Shown in pieces: positions 42,746 through 53,620 of a DNA stretch of 64,000 bases (positions within the stretch are counted from its first letter, which is position 1; the number at the start of each line of letters is the position of its first letter). The translations under genes and the position numbers were made by a program. Origin of the DNA: Platanthera guangdongensis (taxonomy: Eukaryota > Streptophyta > Magnoliopsida > Asparagales > Orchidaceae); assembly GCA_039583875.1 (NCBI GenBank), contig CM077158.1, positions 234,352,453-234,416,452 on the forward strand, in the 5' to 3' direction. Below the pieces are notes generated by a model. It saw nothing but the letters and a program-made list of their open reading frames with translations. It did not search any database and had not been told where the DNA came from.

Positions 42746-44499
42746 AAAGTGTTTTCTCAAGCCAGCCAAACATCCACTGCTTGCTGATTTACATCTGGGG
42801 TTTCTTCACACCAATTTCTCAACTGGAGGAGTTCAGCGTTAGTCATTGTCGAATTGTGTTGTGCTCAATGCCGCCGTCTGCACTCCATATGCTAGATTAT
42901 ATTTATTTTTGTACATGCACTCCATATGCTAGAGTATATTTATTTTTGTACATGCACTCCCCGCCTGAATTCAAAAATTCACCAAAACAGGATCTCATAG
43001 AACGAACCCTACATGGTAGCATCGGGGGTTTCTTGTCAATTGCGTCAGAAGCGTCGCTACCACTGTAGAAGGTTGTGTGAGCTTGCTGCCATGTTCTGCC
43101 ACTATAGTTGCCGGGAATGCGGCCAAATCCGGGCGAAATTGGAGTGAGTACTCGGAAGTAGATGTACCAATGCATTTTTGTTTGTGTTAGGAAGCAGATG
43201 TGCCAAATATCTTAATATATAAATTAATTTCTTATTAATCTTCCTAGCACAATACAAAATTGTTTACCCTGCCATTGTAAAAGTCATTAGAGTCTGTCGC
43301 ATCAAGATTGTTGCAGAAAAAACATACGATGTGGGAGCCAGCGAAGGCGAGCATCGCCAGACGGTTTCATAGTTGTTGAAACGACAAATAAAGTAGAAAC
43401 CCCATGATAAAAGTGGAATGTGAAATTTTGAGGAAAGTAGAGCGAGACTATAGAATAATCCGACAACTCCCGATGTTTTTTATTGCTTCAAGTTGGTTTG
43501 CACCTAACAAGTTGGTTTGCACCTAATAAATTGGTTTGCACCTAATAAATTGGTTTGCACTTAAATTTTTTCATTTGCACATAATCGTGGTTTGCACATA
43601 GTCAAACTTGATTTACACATAATACTCATAGCTAAAGTGCTAAACATGATTTGTGGATAATAATCTTCTAAAACTATATAGATATACATTTTAATTTCTC
43701 CAAAAGCCCCTTTTATTTAGGTACTAATTATATGCAGGCCCACTCTGGCTATATGCAGACCACACAATTTCATAACGGTTATGTGCAGGCTAGACCAATT
43801 AATGCAGGTTCATCACTTTCTATGATTTTTAGTTTGCCCTGCATATAGCTGGAAATGACATGTATATAACATGACCATTTATTTATGAAAATTGATATTC
43901 CTACATCAAATCCGGGTATTCCTACCCCTTGTCCTTTAAAAGCATGTTATTTAATATAACCCTAAAGATGATAATCGTACCCCTCCCCCCAATTCTTTCG
44001 CTGGAAGCCTCCACACATTTCGCTCGAAGCCATGCCCGACCTCGCCCGACAACAGTTTTCAACCGCCACCTTGGTGATTTCCGGCCGCCCAATCTACATT
44101 TTTCGGTGATTTCAACTTCGTTGAATCTCTCCTTATCCTCTAGTGAGTCTTCATTTTTTTCTCAAATATTTCACACCCTAAAATCCTATATTACTCAACT
44201 TTCTTTGAATTTTTTTGTAAATATTTTTTGAGATATAAATAACAATTCAAGTAAAATTATAATTTTGTCATATATATATAAATAAAAATGAATTAGAAAT
44301 AGTCAAATAAAATATATATAAAATTAACTATTATCTTATTTATTCACAGATTTATATGACAAAAATGAATTTTGTCATATATTTACAGGATAAATTTCCC
44401 TTCTGTTACAAAGTAACAAGGAAAATAAAAAAATTCAACGAGATTTAGAATTTGGCTTTTTGGCAAAATGTATCCTCGAAATATAGGTTTTTGATAAAA
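42746..44499. other. Non-coding segment with two small tandem repeats
   Basis: 42880-42953: two copies of a 37 bp unit 'gcactccatatgctagatta...'. 43491-43563: four copies of the 19 bp unit 'agttggtttgcacctaaca'. No ORF is supported. Confidence 0.6.
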
Positions 44500-44667
44500 T
44501 GCATCCTGAAAATTTAAAATTGACAAAATACATATGTAAATAATTTTTTTGTCAATATGCACCTAAAATATATATTTTGATAATTTTATCTTTTCCCTAT
44601 TTAAAATACACTAAAAAAAAAAAAAAATCAGAGATGTATTTTGTCAATTTTAAATATTTGGGTGCAC
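44500..44667. repeat. Foldback repeat (about 33 bp arms)
   Basis: The arm at about 44500-44535 (tgcatcctgaaaatttaaaa...) and its near-perfect reverse complement at about 44634-44667. The loop is AT-rich. No TSD could be fixed. Confidence 0.65.
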
Positions 44668-44849
44668 TTTCCGCAAAACCCCAGAATTTCGCCCGTCCGC
44701 CATCTACCCCTCGTCTTCTCGATGAAGGTCTGAGCTCGGCCTGATCCAAGGGGCAAATCGTCTGCGCAGGATTTGTCTTGAAGGTTCTTCTGTTTTATCC
44801 CCGTCGATCTCCATTCTCCGAGCTCTTATCATTGTTATCCCGCTTCGAG

Positions 44850-44933
44850 ATGGGGAAGAACCAGGCCTACAAAGCTATGCAGAGATCGAGGCTCTCTGGT
44901 TCGGCCGACGCAGAAGAGGTGGAAGATGGAATG
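44850..44933 (+). CDS. Candidate first exon of a small conserved plant protein (copy A)
   Basis: ATG at 44850 opens a 28-codon exon 'MGKNQAYKAMQRSRLSGSAD...EDGM' ending at a possible donor (ATG|GTTCGT). The N-terminus resembles the start of a small conserved plant protein of unknown role that I have seen beginning MGKNQAYKAMQR-R; this is from memory and unverified. C/T-rich sequence before it could be a 5' UTR. No downstream exon is recognised in the window, so it is either truncated or captured by the repeat. A 27-codon copy lies at 49213-49293. Confidence 0.45.
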
Positions 44934-45164
44934 GTTCGTACCTTTTCATACCATTGACCTAATTTTGTTGATTTGTTTCTGTTCGCACTCCTTTTTAGTT
45001 CTTATGTTGCTAACTGATATGACTCCTTGGGATGGGGAAGGGCATCGGTTTATTGGGTGGGCTTGGATAGAAACAACGCTGGGAAGCAGAACAGCAAAGA
45101 TTTTCGGGGAAGAGAGGTGTAGCAGATGGAGGTGGTAAACGGAGCAAGTTAACCGAGAGATATA

Positions 45165-45389
45165 GGCTTTGTTTAGGGTGGCGGTGGCGGTAGTGAACGC
45201 CGTGGTCATGAACCGTTGTTCGTGAATGGCATGCCAGACCGCATCTGAAAAAATTCATGCATTTTATGCTCAAAACTAGTTTATTTTCTTGATAGCGGTC
45301 ACAACGTTTGTCTTGCCAAACATACGTTCTATGATAATTACATTTTTGACTAAACTCACCGGAACAAATAAGCTGTGCCAAACAAAGCC
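45165..45389. mobile_element. Tourist-like MITE, unit 1
   Basis: 225 bp, ends ggctttgttt / aaacaaagcc, flanked by ATA (45162-45164, 45390-45392). Such TIRs and a 3 bp TA-rich duplication fit PIF/Harbinger-derived MITEs. Confidence 0.75.
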
Positions 45390-45392
45390 ATA

Positions 45393-45612
45393 GACTTTGT
45401 TTAGTGCGGCGGCGGCGGTCGTGAAAGCGGTGGTAATGAACCGTCTTTCGTGACTGCCCGACCGCACGTAAGAAAATTCATGCATTTTATGTTTAAAACT
45501 AGTTTATTTTCTTGATAGCGGTCATATCCTTTGTCTTGCCAAACACACATTCTTTGATAATGACATTTTTGACTGTACTCATCGGAGCAAATAAGCCGTG
45601 CCAAACAAAGCC
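45393..45612. mobile_element. Tourist-like MITE, unit 2
   Basis: 220 bp, same orientation and inner sequence ('catgcattttatg', 'ctagtttattttcttgata') as units 1 and 3; ATA on both sides. Confidence 0.75.
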
Positions 45613-45615
45613 ATA

Positions 45616-45835
45616 AGCTTTGTTTATCGCGGTGGTGGCGATCGTGAAAGCGATGGTCATGAACCGTAGTTCGTGAATGCCCGATCTCACCTAAAAAAAT
45701 TCATGCATTTTATGCACAAAACTAGTTTATTTTCTTGATAATAGTCATAGCGTTTGTCTTGCCAAACACACATTCTATGTTAATGATGTTTTTGACCAAA
45801 ATCATTGGAGCAAATAAGCCGTGCCAAACAAAGTC
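45616..45835. mobile_element. Tourist-like MITE, unit 3
   Basis: 220 bp, right end aaacaaagtc then ATA (45836-45838). The corresponding site in copy B (about 49525-49545) lacks all three units. Confidence 0.75.
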
Positions 45836-48120
45836 ATACACTGGAACAACTAAATATTTCATTTTTGTAGAAGCAGTTACTATTACAATGGTTCCCTATA
45901 TACAATAGCAATCCTAAATGTAAATACAAAAAATGCCCTAGTATAATTACAAAAGTTTCAATTTGTTTTTTTTTTCACATCATAGTCTTCCCCTTCAAAT
46001 CGCCTTTGAACTCAAGGTTGGGAGTGTGGTGACGGCTCAATTCCATTGGTTCATCATAGATGAGCATGCAACAATAGAGTACACCTCAAAGGGCGTGTTG
46101 ATGTTGTCGTGGTGGTGGAAGATTTAGCGGACCTAGAAGTTGAAGTTATGCAAGGTGCGAGCACTGTAGATGACCGGGTTTAGGGGTGGATATTGATGTT
46201 TTTGGAAGATATGTGGGACTATGGGAGGAAGGGGTGACTATTGTGCACGGGTCGGTGAAATCGTCAGCACAAAAAATAGCAAAACTGCGGTTCTCACTGC
46301 ATGTGGGACGCAAGTACAAGGATGAAGGCAAACTGAGGTTGGTGGAGGTTACCACAATGGAAGATGGATCCAGAAGGGATTGTATCGACCGTGTGACTAA
46401 ATTTTGAAGAACCTGTGAAGAGGGAGAGGTGAGTTTGGAAGTCGTGATGGTGGGACCCTTTTAAAGAACTTGGGACTGAGTAGACTGTATGTGTCACACA
46501 AGGGGATGAAATTGGAGACTTTAAGAAGGGTCTGACATGTGTAGAGATGTGAGAGATTGCATGGGGATGGTTCTGGTTTTTTTTCATGTGGTGATGGTTG
46601 TGTTAGATGATGGTTGGGGTAGGTGAGATGGTGAGATGCAGAGCTATACGTTGTTTGGGGTGTGAGAGTTGCTGATTCTGTGGAAAGTTGATGAGCGGTC
46701 TAAGTGTGAGTCAAAGATCATGCAACGCGATACATGGCTGACTGGTGCTGAGTGAGCGTGAGCAAGGTAATGCGATATATGGATTGAAGTGTCAGAACAA
46801 TTTGTAGGGCTCATTGAAGTGCTTGACATAATGATGGGTGAGTCTGGTAGGGTTTGATAACGAGGTTTGTTGTGGAGGGTGAGTGTGGAGATTCTGTGGC
46901 TGCGAATGTGCAGTCATAAGTGACAAAATGTGCTGATGTGAAAAGAAAAGATGGTGGTGGGGCTGTGATGGAAGTGTTGTTCCAATTATTATCTGACGAT
47001 GGTGAGAATGAGGACGTGAGACGTATAACTCTGAGTTTGAAGAGCACTACTTGAGGTGGGCTCTGGGGACACCGACGGTCAAGACGACACTGTCGGGAGC
47101 CGGGATTTATCACGACTTCCTTTAATTTCATATTTTAAAATCTAAGTTTTCTTTTGTTGTTAATTTCTAGCTCGCTTACTGAGAGCTTATTTAAGCAAGG
47201 GTTGCTTAAACTTTGATATATGTTCGATCATATTGGGAGTTCCCTTGGACTTTTTCCCCGCTGCTTCTCTTCCCTTATGTTTTATCCTTCACAACCCTTG
47301 GAAATCCCCAAGGTTTACATAATATGATTGTGCCAATTGAAGGTAGTTTAGACCATGAAGTGTAGTTTTAGTTACTCTATGAGAATGAACTTTGCAACAT
47401 CCGCCAATACGAGTATTGGGAGGTGTGATAGGAGTGAATTATTTACCTTCATTGGCCATAAGGAAACCACACAAAATGAATGCAAAGTCGATTGGAATCT
47501 TTCAACACAAATTTTAATTCAAAATTTAATACCAAGATGTTGGGACTTGAAGATAACAATCAATAAATGCCAGGATATTTAAGATGACATGATATCAAGC
47601 CAGCAACTCCAAGCAAAAAAATAGCGATAAAACGAACAAAGGTTTGAAACTAAACCGATGGTTCGATGGTTTGGGAACTGCATCAATGGAAGCGTCGTCG
47701 ATTGGAAAATGGAAATTGAAGCAGAAGCGTCATTGACTGAGAATAGAAGCAACGATGGAAATAAGAGCAGAAGCGTCAAGCAAGATCCAAGAAGCACAAT
47801 CAACAACGTGGATCAGAAGAACTACCGACGATGATGTCATACAAATAGTAAGCTTTGCAACGCTGATAAGATGTCTAATACACAATGTGAGTGAGAACTT
47901 GCCGCTTTGATACCAAATTCAAGGTGGAGAAAGGAATACCTTCAAGACAAGCACAAAAGATTCCAATATCCATCATTTTCAAGCAGTAAAAAGTCAGTTT
48001 GGTCACTCATGTCCCAACCGAGAGACTAAACCAGATTTATTTTATCTTTTTTTCAATCTCAGGCACACAACTAATCACTGAGCGCCTCAACCTTGATTCT
48101 TGTAGCCACTTAAATGGCTT

Positions 48121-48559
48121 GATCTCGTGAATAGTGGGAAGCCCCAACCCTTGATACTTCAACCCCAAAATCTGGAAGAAGCCATTTAGAAAACCGCAAT
48201 ATTCATGTTCATGAAATTGAAGAGACTATTAAATGCCTTCATGCCAAGAGTAGAGCGAAGCCCTGGGCATTGATGCCAACACACATCGCTTATGATCGGT
48301 AGGGCACTAGAGAGGGAAGGTAGAGGGAGAGGAAAGCACTGGAGGAAATGAAACACGCGAGTGAAAGAGTGAAATCATGATGGTCAGCAGCAAAATCAGA
48401 ATTTCAAAATGCGAGTGACACGCCTACAATACTGTTGATTTCAGATGTTTTTTTATTATACACTAATATTATAAACTTTAAGTTCTCTAAAGCCCCCTTT
48501 AAACACAGATTCACGGGATGACTTTCTATTTTATTAGAAAGGAATGACGAAAATAAAAT
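48121..48559. other. Spacer between repeat copies A and B
   Basis: No ORF or known repeat supported; it contains 'agagcgcaagccc'-type low-information sequence only. Confidence 0.4.
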
Positions 48560-48747
48560 CTCGAAGCAGATAGCCAGAATTTCGCCCACCCTCTAGCTAC
48601 CCCTTGTTGTATCGATGGAAGTCTGAGCTCGTCCTGATCTAAGGGGGAATCGTCTGCGCAAGATTTATCTTGAAGATTCTTCATCTTATCCCAACCGGTC
48701 TCCATTCTCCGACCATCGAGACGTTTTTTTTTTCTATCATTGTTATC

Positions 48748-49194
48748 GTACTGCAATTAGACCCACGATGCTCTATGGTTCTGAGTGTCGGACAGTGAAT
48801 TGTGTACATGAGCAAAAAATGGGAGTTGCAGAGATGAGAATGCTTAGGTGGATGTGTGGACACATGAGATTGGATAAAATTAGGAATGAAAGTATCAGAG
48901 ATAAGACAGGAGGAGTAGCACCAATTGCAGAGAAGATGCGAGAAGCTCATCTAAGATGGTTTGAACACGTACAAAGGAGACCATTAGAGGCACCTGTTAG
49001 GCGTTGTGAGAGTCTAGTCACTAGGCATGTTAAACGAGGGTGGGGTAGACCAATAAAGACTTGGAAGAAACTGTAAGGAAATACATGATGTACTTAGACA
49101 TTAGTGAGATTATGACAAAAGATAGGACACAATGACGACAAAGGATCCATATAGCTGACCCCACTATAGTGGGATAAAAGCTTGAATGTTGTTG
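48748..49194 (+). mobile_element. 5'-truncated RTE-type LINE, 447 bp
   Basis: Encodes the C-terminus of an RTE reverse transcriptase in one open frame (48768-49073: 'MLYGSECRTVN', 'GVAEMRMLRWMCGHMR', 'HLRWFEHVQRRP', 'RGWGRPIKTW'), then a 3' UTR ending in (gtt)n. An 8 bp target duplication ttgttatc lies at 48740-48747 and 49195-49202. Copy A has the empty site at about 44833. Confidence 0.88.
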
Positions 49195-49212
49195 TTGTTA
49201 TCCTACTTTGAG

Positions 49213-49293
49213 ATGCGGAAGAATCAGGCCTACAAAGCTATGCAAAAATCGAGGCTCTCTGGGTTGGACATGAAAGAGGTGGAAGATGGAATG
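49213..49293 (+). pseudogene. Second copy of the candidate small-protein first exon (copy B)
   Basis: 27 codons, 'MRKNQAYKAMQKSRL...EDGM'. It differs from copy A by Gly2Arg, Arg12Lys, a one-codon deletion and others, then the same GT. The LINE lies directly upstream. Confidence 0.4.
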
Positions 49294-49684
49294 GTTTGTA
49301 CCTTTACTTACCATTAACATAATTTTGTTGATTTATTTCTGTTTGCACTCTTTTAATTCTTATTATGCTAACTGATATGACCCCTTGGGGTAGGGAAGGG
49401 TATCAGGGAATGGTTATTGTGCGGGCTTTGTGAGAAACAACGTTGGAAAGTAGAACTACGACTACCAAATCTCCGGGGAAGAGGGGTCCAACAGATGGCG
49501 GTGGTAACCGAGCAAGTTAATTGAGAGATATAGACCAAAGCAACTAAATATTTCTTTTTTTTTTGATGCGGTTACTATTACAACTATTCCCTATATACAA
49601 TAACAATCCTAAATATAATTACAAAAATGTCTTACTATAATTACAAAGTTTCCATTTTTTCACATTACAGTCTTTCCCTTCAAA

Positions 49685-50994
49685 AACTATGTTAGGTAGA
49701 CGACCAACATAAAATTTAGTCACCTTTATGAATATGGATCACTTATATAAAATTGTGTTAATTATAATGAAAATAAATTATTCAGTCATAGCATGAAACT
49801 ATGAGAACGAGTAATAGAAAATAGAGTAAGACAAATGACTAACATCTCAGAGAATCAATTTGGATTCATGTCAGGGTGGTCAGCCATGAAAGCTATACAT
49901 TTCTTGAGAAGACTCATTGACAACTATCGAGAATTAAAACAAGATTTGCATATGTTTTTTATCGATCTTGAGAAGGCTTATGATAGAGTTTCAAAAGAGA
50001 TCTTATGAAAAGTCTTAGAAAAGAAAGGTTTAAATGTATCGTACTTTGACATAATCATAGGTATGTATACAAATTTAGTGATGAGGGTGAGGACATCTGG
50101 AGGATTAACACAAGAATTCCTTATCACTGTTGGCTTACATCATGTTTCAACTTTAAGCCCTTATCTCTTTACCCTTATGGGCCTTATCTTAGATGAGCTC
50201 ACTAGACACATCCAACAAGCAATACCTTGATGTTTATTGTTTGTGGATGATATTGTTTTGGTAGTTGAGACACGCGAGGGTGTAAACGCGAAACTTGATT
50301 CTTGGCGAGACACTTTTAAAAATAAGTGTTTTAGGTTGAGCAGAGTAAATACAGAGTATATGAAGCTTCGTTATTAAGTTGTGTGATCAAGATATTTCCC
50401 ACAGTGAGTGCTTTAAATATCCTGAATCGATAGTTCAAAAAGATGAAGGTGTTGATAAAGATGTGATACATAAAATCCAAACAAGTTGATTGATGTGGAA
50501 TGACGCGTCAGGGATCTGATGTGATCGTATAGTACCATTAAAACTTAAAGACAGGTTTTACCGTACTGCAATTAGACTAGCAATGCTATATGGTTCTGAG
50601 TGTTGGGTAGTGAATTGGGTACATAAGCAAAAATGGGAGTTGCGAAGATGAGAATGCTTAGGTGGATATATGGACACACGAGATTGGATAAAATTAGGAA
50701 TGAATGTATCTCGGATATGATAGGAGTGACACCAATTGCAGAGAAGCTCCATTAAGATGGTTTGGATATGTACAAAGGAGATCATTAGATGCACTTGTTA
50801 GGCGTTGTGAGAGTTTAGTCAATATGCATGTTAAATAGGGGAAAGGGTAGACCAATAAAGACTAGGAATGAAACTATTAGGAAAGACATGATGTACTTAG
50901 TAATTAGTGAGATTATGACTAAAGATAGGGCACAGTGGCTACAAAGGATCCATATAACCAACCTCACTATTGTGGGATAAAGGCTTGAGTGTTG
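49685..50994 (+). mobile_element. 5'-truncated RTE-type LINE, 1.3 kb, decayed
   Basis: RT core in broken frames: 'MKLWERVIENRVRQMTN' (with a stop at W), 'NQFGFMSG', 'HMFFIDLEKAYDRV', 'LSPYLFTLMGLILDELTRHIQ', catalytic 'FVDDIVLV' near 50240, then the same C-terminal block as the shorter LINE with stops. A 17 bp target duplication with one mismatch (cagtctttcccttcaaa) lies at 49668-49684 and 50995-51011. Copy A shows the uninterrupted site near 45985. Confidence 0.88.
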
Positions 50995-53620
50995 CAGTCT
51001 TTCTCTTCAAATCACCTTTGAACTCAAGGTTGGGAGTCGGGTGATAGTTCAATTCCATATGTTCGTCATAGATGAGCATGCAACGGTTGAGTACACACCT
51101 CGAAGGGCTTGTTGATGTTTTGGTGACGATGGAAGCTTTAACAAACCTAAAAGTAGAAGTTATGCAAGGTCCAGGCACTGTGGATGACAAAGTTTAAGGG
51201 TGGATATTGATGCTTTGGGAAAATATTTAGTTAACATGTGAAGTTGAGTCGTATGGTGAAAATGTGAATTTGGGGTCAGATATAAGTGTTCATGGGTGTT
51301 GTGGAGATTTTTGATGTGAGTGTGGTCATCTGTCTAGGTGAGGGTGTGGTCATCCGTCTAGGTGAGGGTGTGTATGTATGCTTTAATTTAGGTGGAGCGG
51401 TGGGAACAAACATGGGTTTACTAGATCTAGGGTGGGTAAGGCTTGAGATTGGTTGAATCTATGGAAGAGGCGTGAGATTGAGAGGCCATGAGGGAAGGAT
51501 GCGGGCACAATGCACGAGCAAGTGCTGTCTTGTTGGAGGAAAGGACACATGCTATAATAGATTGTGGAAATGTTGTAGGGTTGGGGAAGATGGCGACATT
51601 GGAAGTGGAGTCAACCAATGGTTGGTCAGTGAGTTGGTTAGTGGAGAGGAGTTATAATGTGCTTGTCACCATTGTGTTGATGGCTGTAGCAAGGGGAAAT
51701 GGAGCTGCTCGTTGAAGTCGATCTTGCCAGAATGGTCAAAATGGTGATATAAATGTCCTATGTGGGACCGTGGGAAGATGGGGTGGTACAGGTACACTGT
51801 GTTGATGGATGTAGCAAGAGGAAAAGTGGAGCTGCTCGTTCAAGTCGATCTTGCCAGAATGGTCAAAACGGTGATAAAAATGTCCTATGTGGGACTGTGG
51901 GAAGATGTGGTGGCAATTGTATACGAGTTAATAATGTCATTGGCACAGAAAATGATACAATTACATTTGTCAATTCATGTAGGATGCAGGTACAAGGATG
52001 AAGGCAAAATGAGGGTGGTTGAGGCTACCACGATGGAAGATGGAGCTTCTCTTTGAAGATGGTGGTGTGAGAATGGTCAATGCGGTGATGAGGGTGGCCT
52101 ATGTGGGACTATGAGAGGATGGGTGGCTATTGTGTACGTGTTGATGGAGTCATCAACACAAAAAATAACACAATTGCAGTTGTTGGTGCTTGTGGGATGC
52201 AAGTGCAAGGATGAAGGCAGAATGAGGTTGGTGGAGGCTACCACAGTGGAATATGGATCAAGGAGGGATTGTATCGGTCGTGTAATTGGAATTGGGAGTT
52301 GGGGAAGTCCAATGTAGAGCAGAACCTGTGAAGGGGGAGAGGTGAGGTGAGTTGGGAAGTCGGGGGGGGGGGTTAAGAAGTTGAGGCTAGTGAGTAGTGA
52401 GTGGAGTTTTCGAGAGCGGGTGAGTGGACCAGGGTGTCATGCCAGGGGATGGTATTGCAGACTTTAAGAAGGGTCTAACATGTGTAGAGATTAACATGTG
52501 TAGAGATGGTGAGGGATTGCATGGAGATGGTTGTGGTTTTTTGTCATGTGACAATAATTGTGTAAGATGATGACTTAGGTAGATGAGATGGTGAGATGGA
52601 GAGCTATCCATTGCATGAGGTGTGAGAGTCGAGATCTCTGTGAAAAGTTGATGAGTAGTCTGAGAGTGGGTTAAGGATCCTGCGATGCTATATGTGGTTG
52701 ATTGCTGCTGAGTGGGTGAGAGCACAATAATGAGAGGCATGCATGGAAGTATCTGAACAGTTTGTAGGGATCGTAAAAGTGCTTGACGTAACGATGAGTG
52801 GGTCTGGTAGGGTTTGATAGGAGCGAAGAAGTAGCTTGTGGTCCTGTTGTGGAGAGTGAGTGCGAAGATTCTGCTGCTACAAATGTGCTGTCATAAGTGA
52901 CAAAATATGCTGAGGTGAAACGTAAAGATGCAGTGGAGCTGGGATGGAAGTGTTGTTCCAGTTGGTATTTGTCGATGGTGAGAATGAGGACGTGTTACGC
53001 GTTGCTATGAGTTTAAGGAGCGCTACTCAAGGCGGGCTTGCGGGACACTGGAGGTCAAGACGACATTGTTAGGAGTCAGATCTATCTTGACTTCCTTTAA
53101 TTTCATATTTTAAAATCTATTTTTTTGTTGTTAATTACTAGTTCGCTTCTTTGGGGATTATTTAAGCTAGTTTTTGTAAACTTTGATATATGTTCGATCA
53201 TATTGGAAGTGATCCTAGGGCTGGCCAAGGGAGTTCCCTTGGATTTCTACCACCTTCTTTTCACTTCTCCTTCATAACACTAACAAATCCCTAGGGATTA
53301 CATAATATGATTGTGCTAGTTGAAGGTAGTTTGGTCAATTAAGTGTAGTTTTAGTTATTCTATGAGATTAAACTTTGCAACATCCACCAATATGAGTGAT
53401 GGGAGGAGTGATAGGAGTGAATTATTTATTTTCATTGGCCATTAAAGAAACCACATAAAATGAATGCAAAATCGATTGGAATCTTTCAACACAGATTTAA
53501 TTCAAAATTTGATACCAAGATGTTTGAACCGGAAGATAACAATCAATAAATGACGTAAAATTGAAGAAGACATGATGAACAAACAAGCAACTCAAAACAG
53601 ACAAATAATGATATAAAGGA

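Larger units (their letters stand above)
44640..48120. repeat. Triplicated repeat, copy A
   Basis: Shares sequence in order with copies B and C: an exon-like start (44690-44940), 'ttccctatatacaata', 'cctttgaactcaaggttggg', 'gtacaaggatgaaggca', 'ttgatatatgttcgatcat', and 'aatctcaggcacac' at the end. A motif tggtatcaaagc on the minus strand (47904-47915) matches the initiator-Met primer site, hinting at a non-coding minus-strand LTR element. No coding capacity is visible. Confidence 0.65.
48560..53620. repeat. Triplicated repeat, copy B (with two LINE insertions)
   Basis: Homologous to copy A from 'ccagaatttcgccc' onward. It lacks the MITEs, is split by LINEs at 48748-49194 and 49685-50994, and has a local 116 bp tandem duplication (about 51667-51775 and 51785-51903, 'gatcttgccagaatggtcaa'). 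It stops within the region equivalent to 47580 of copy A and joins copy C. Confidence 0.65.
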
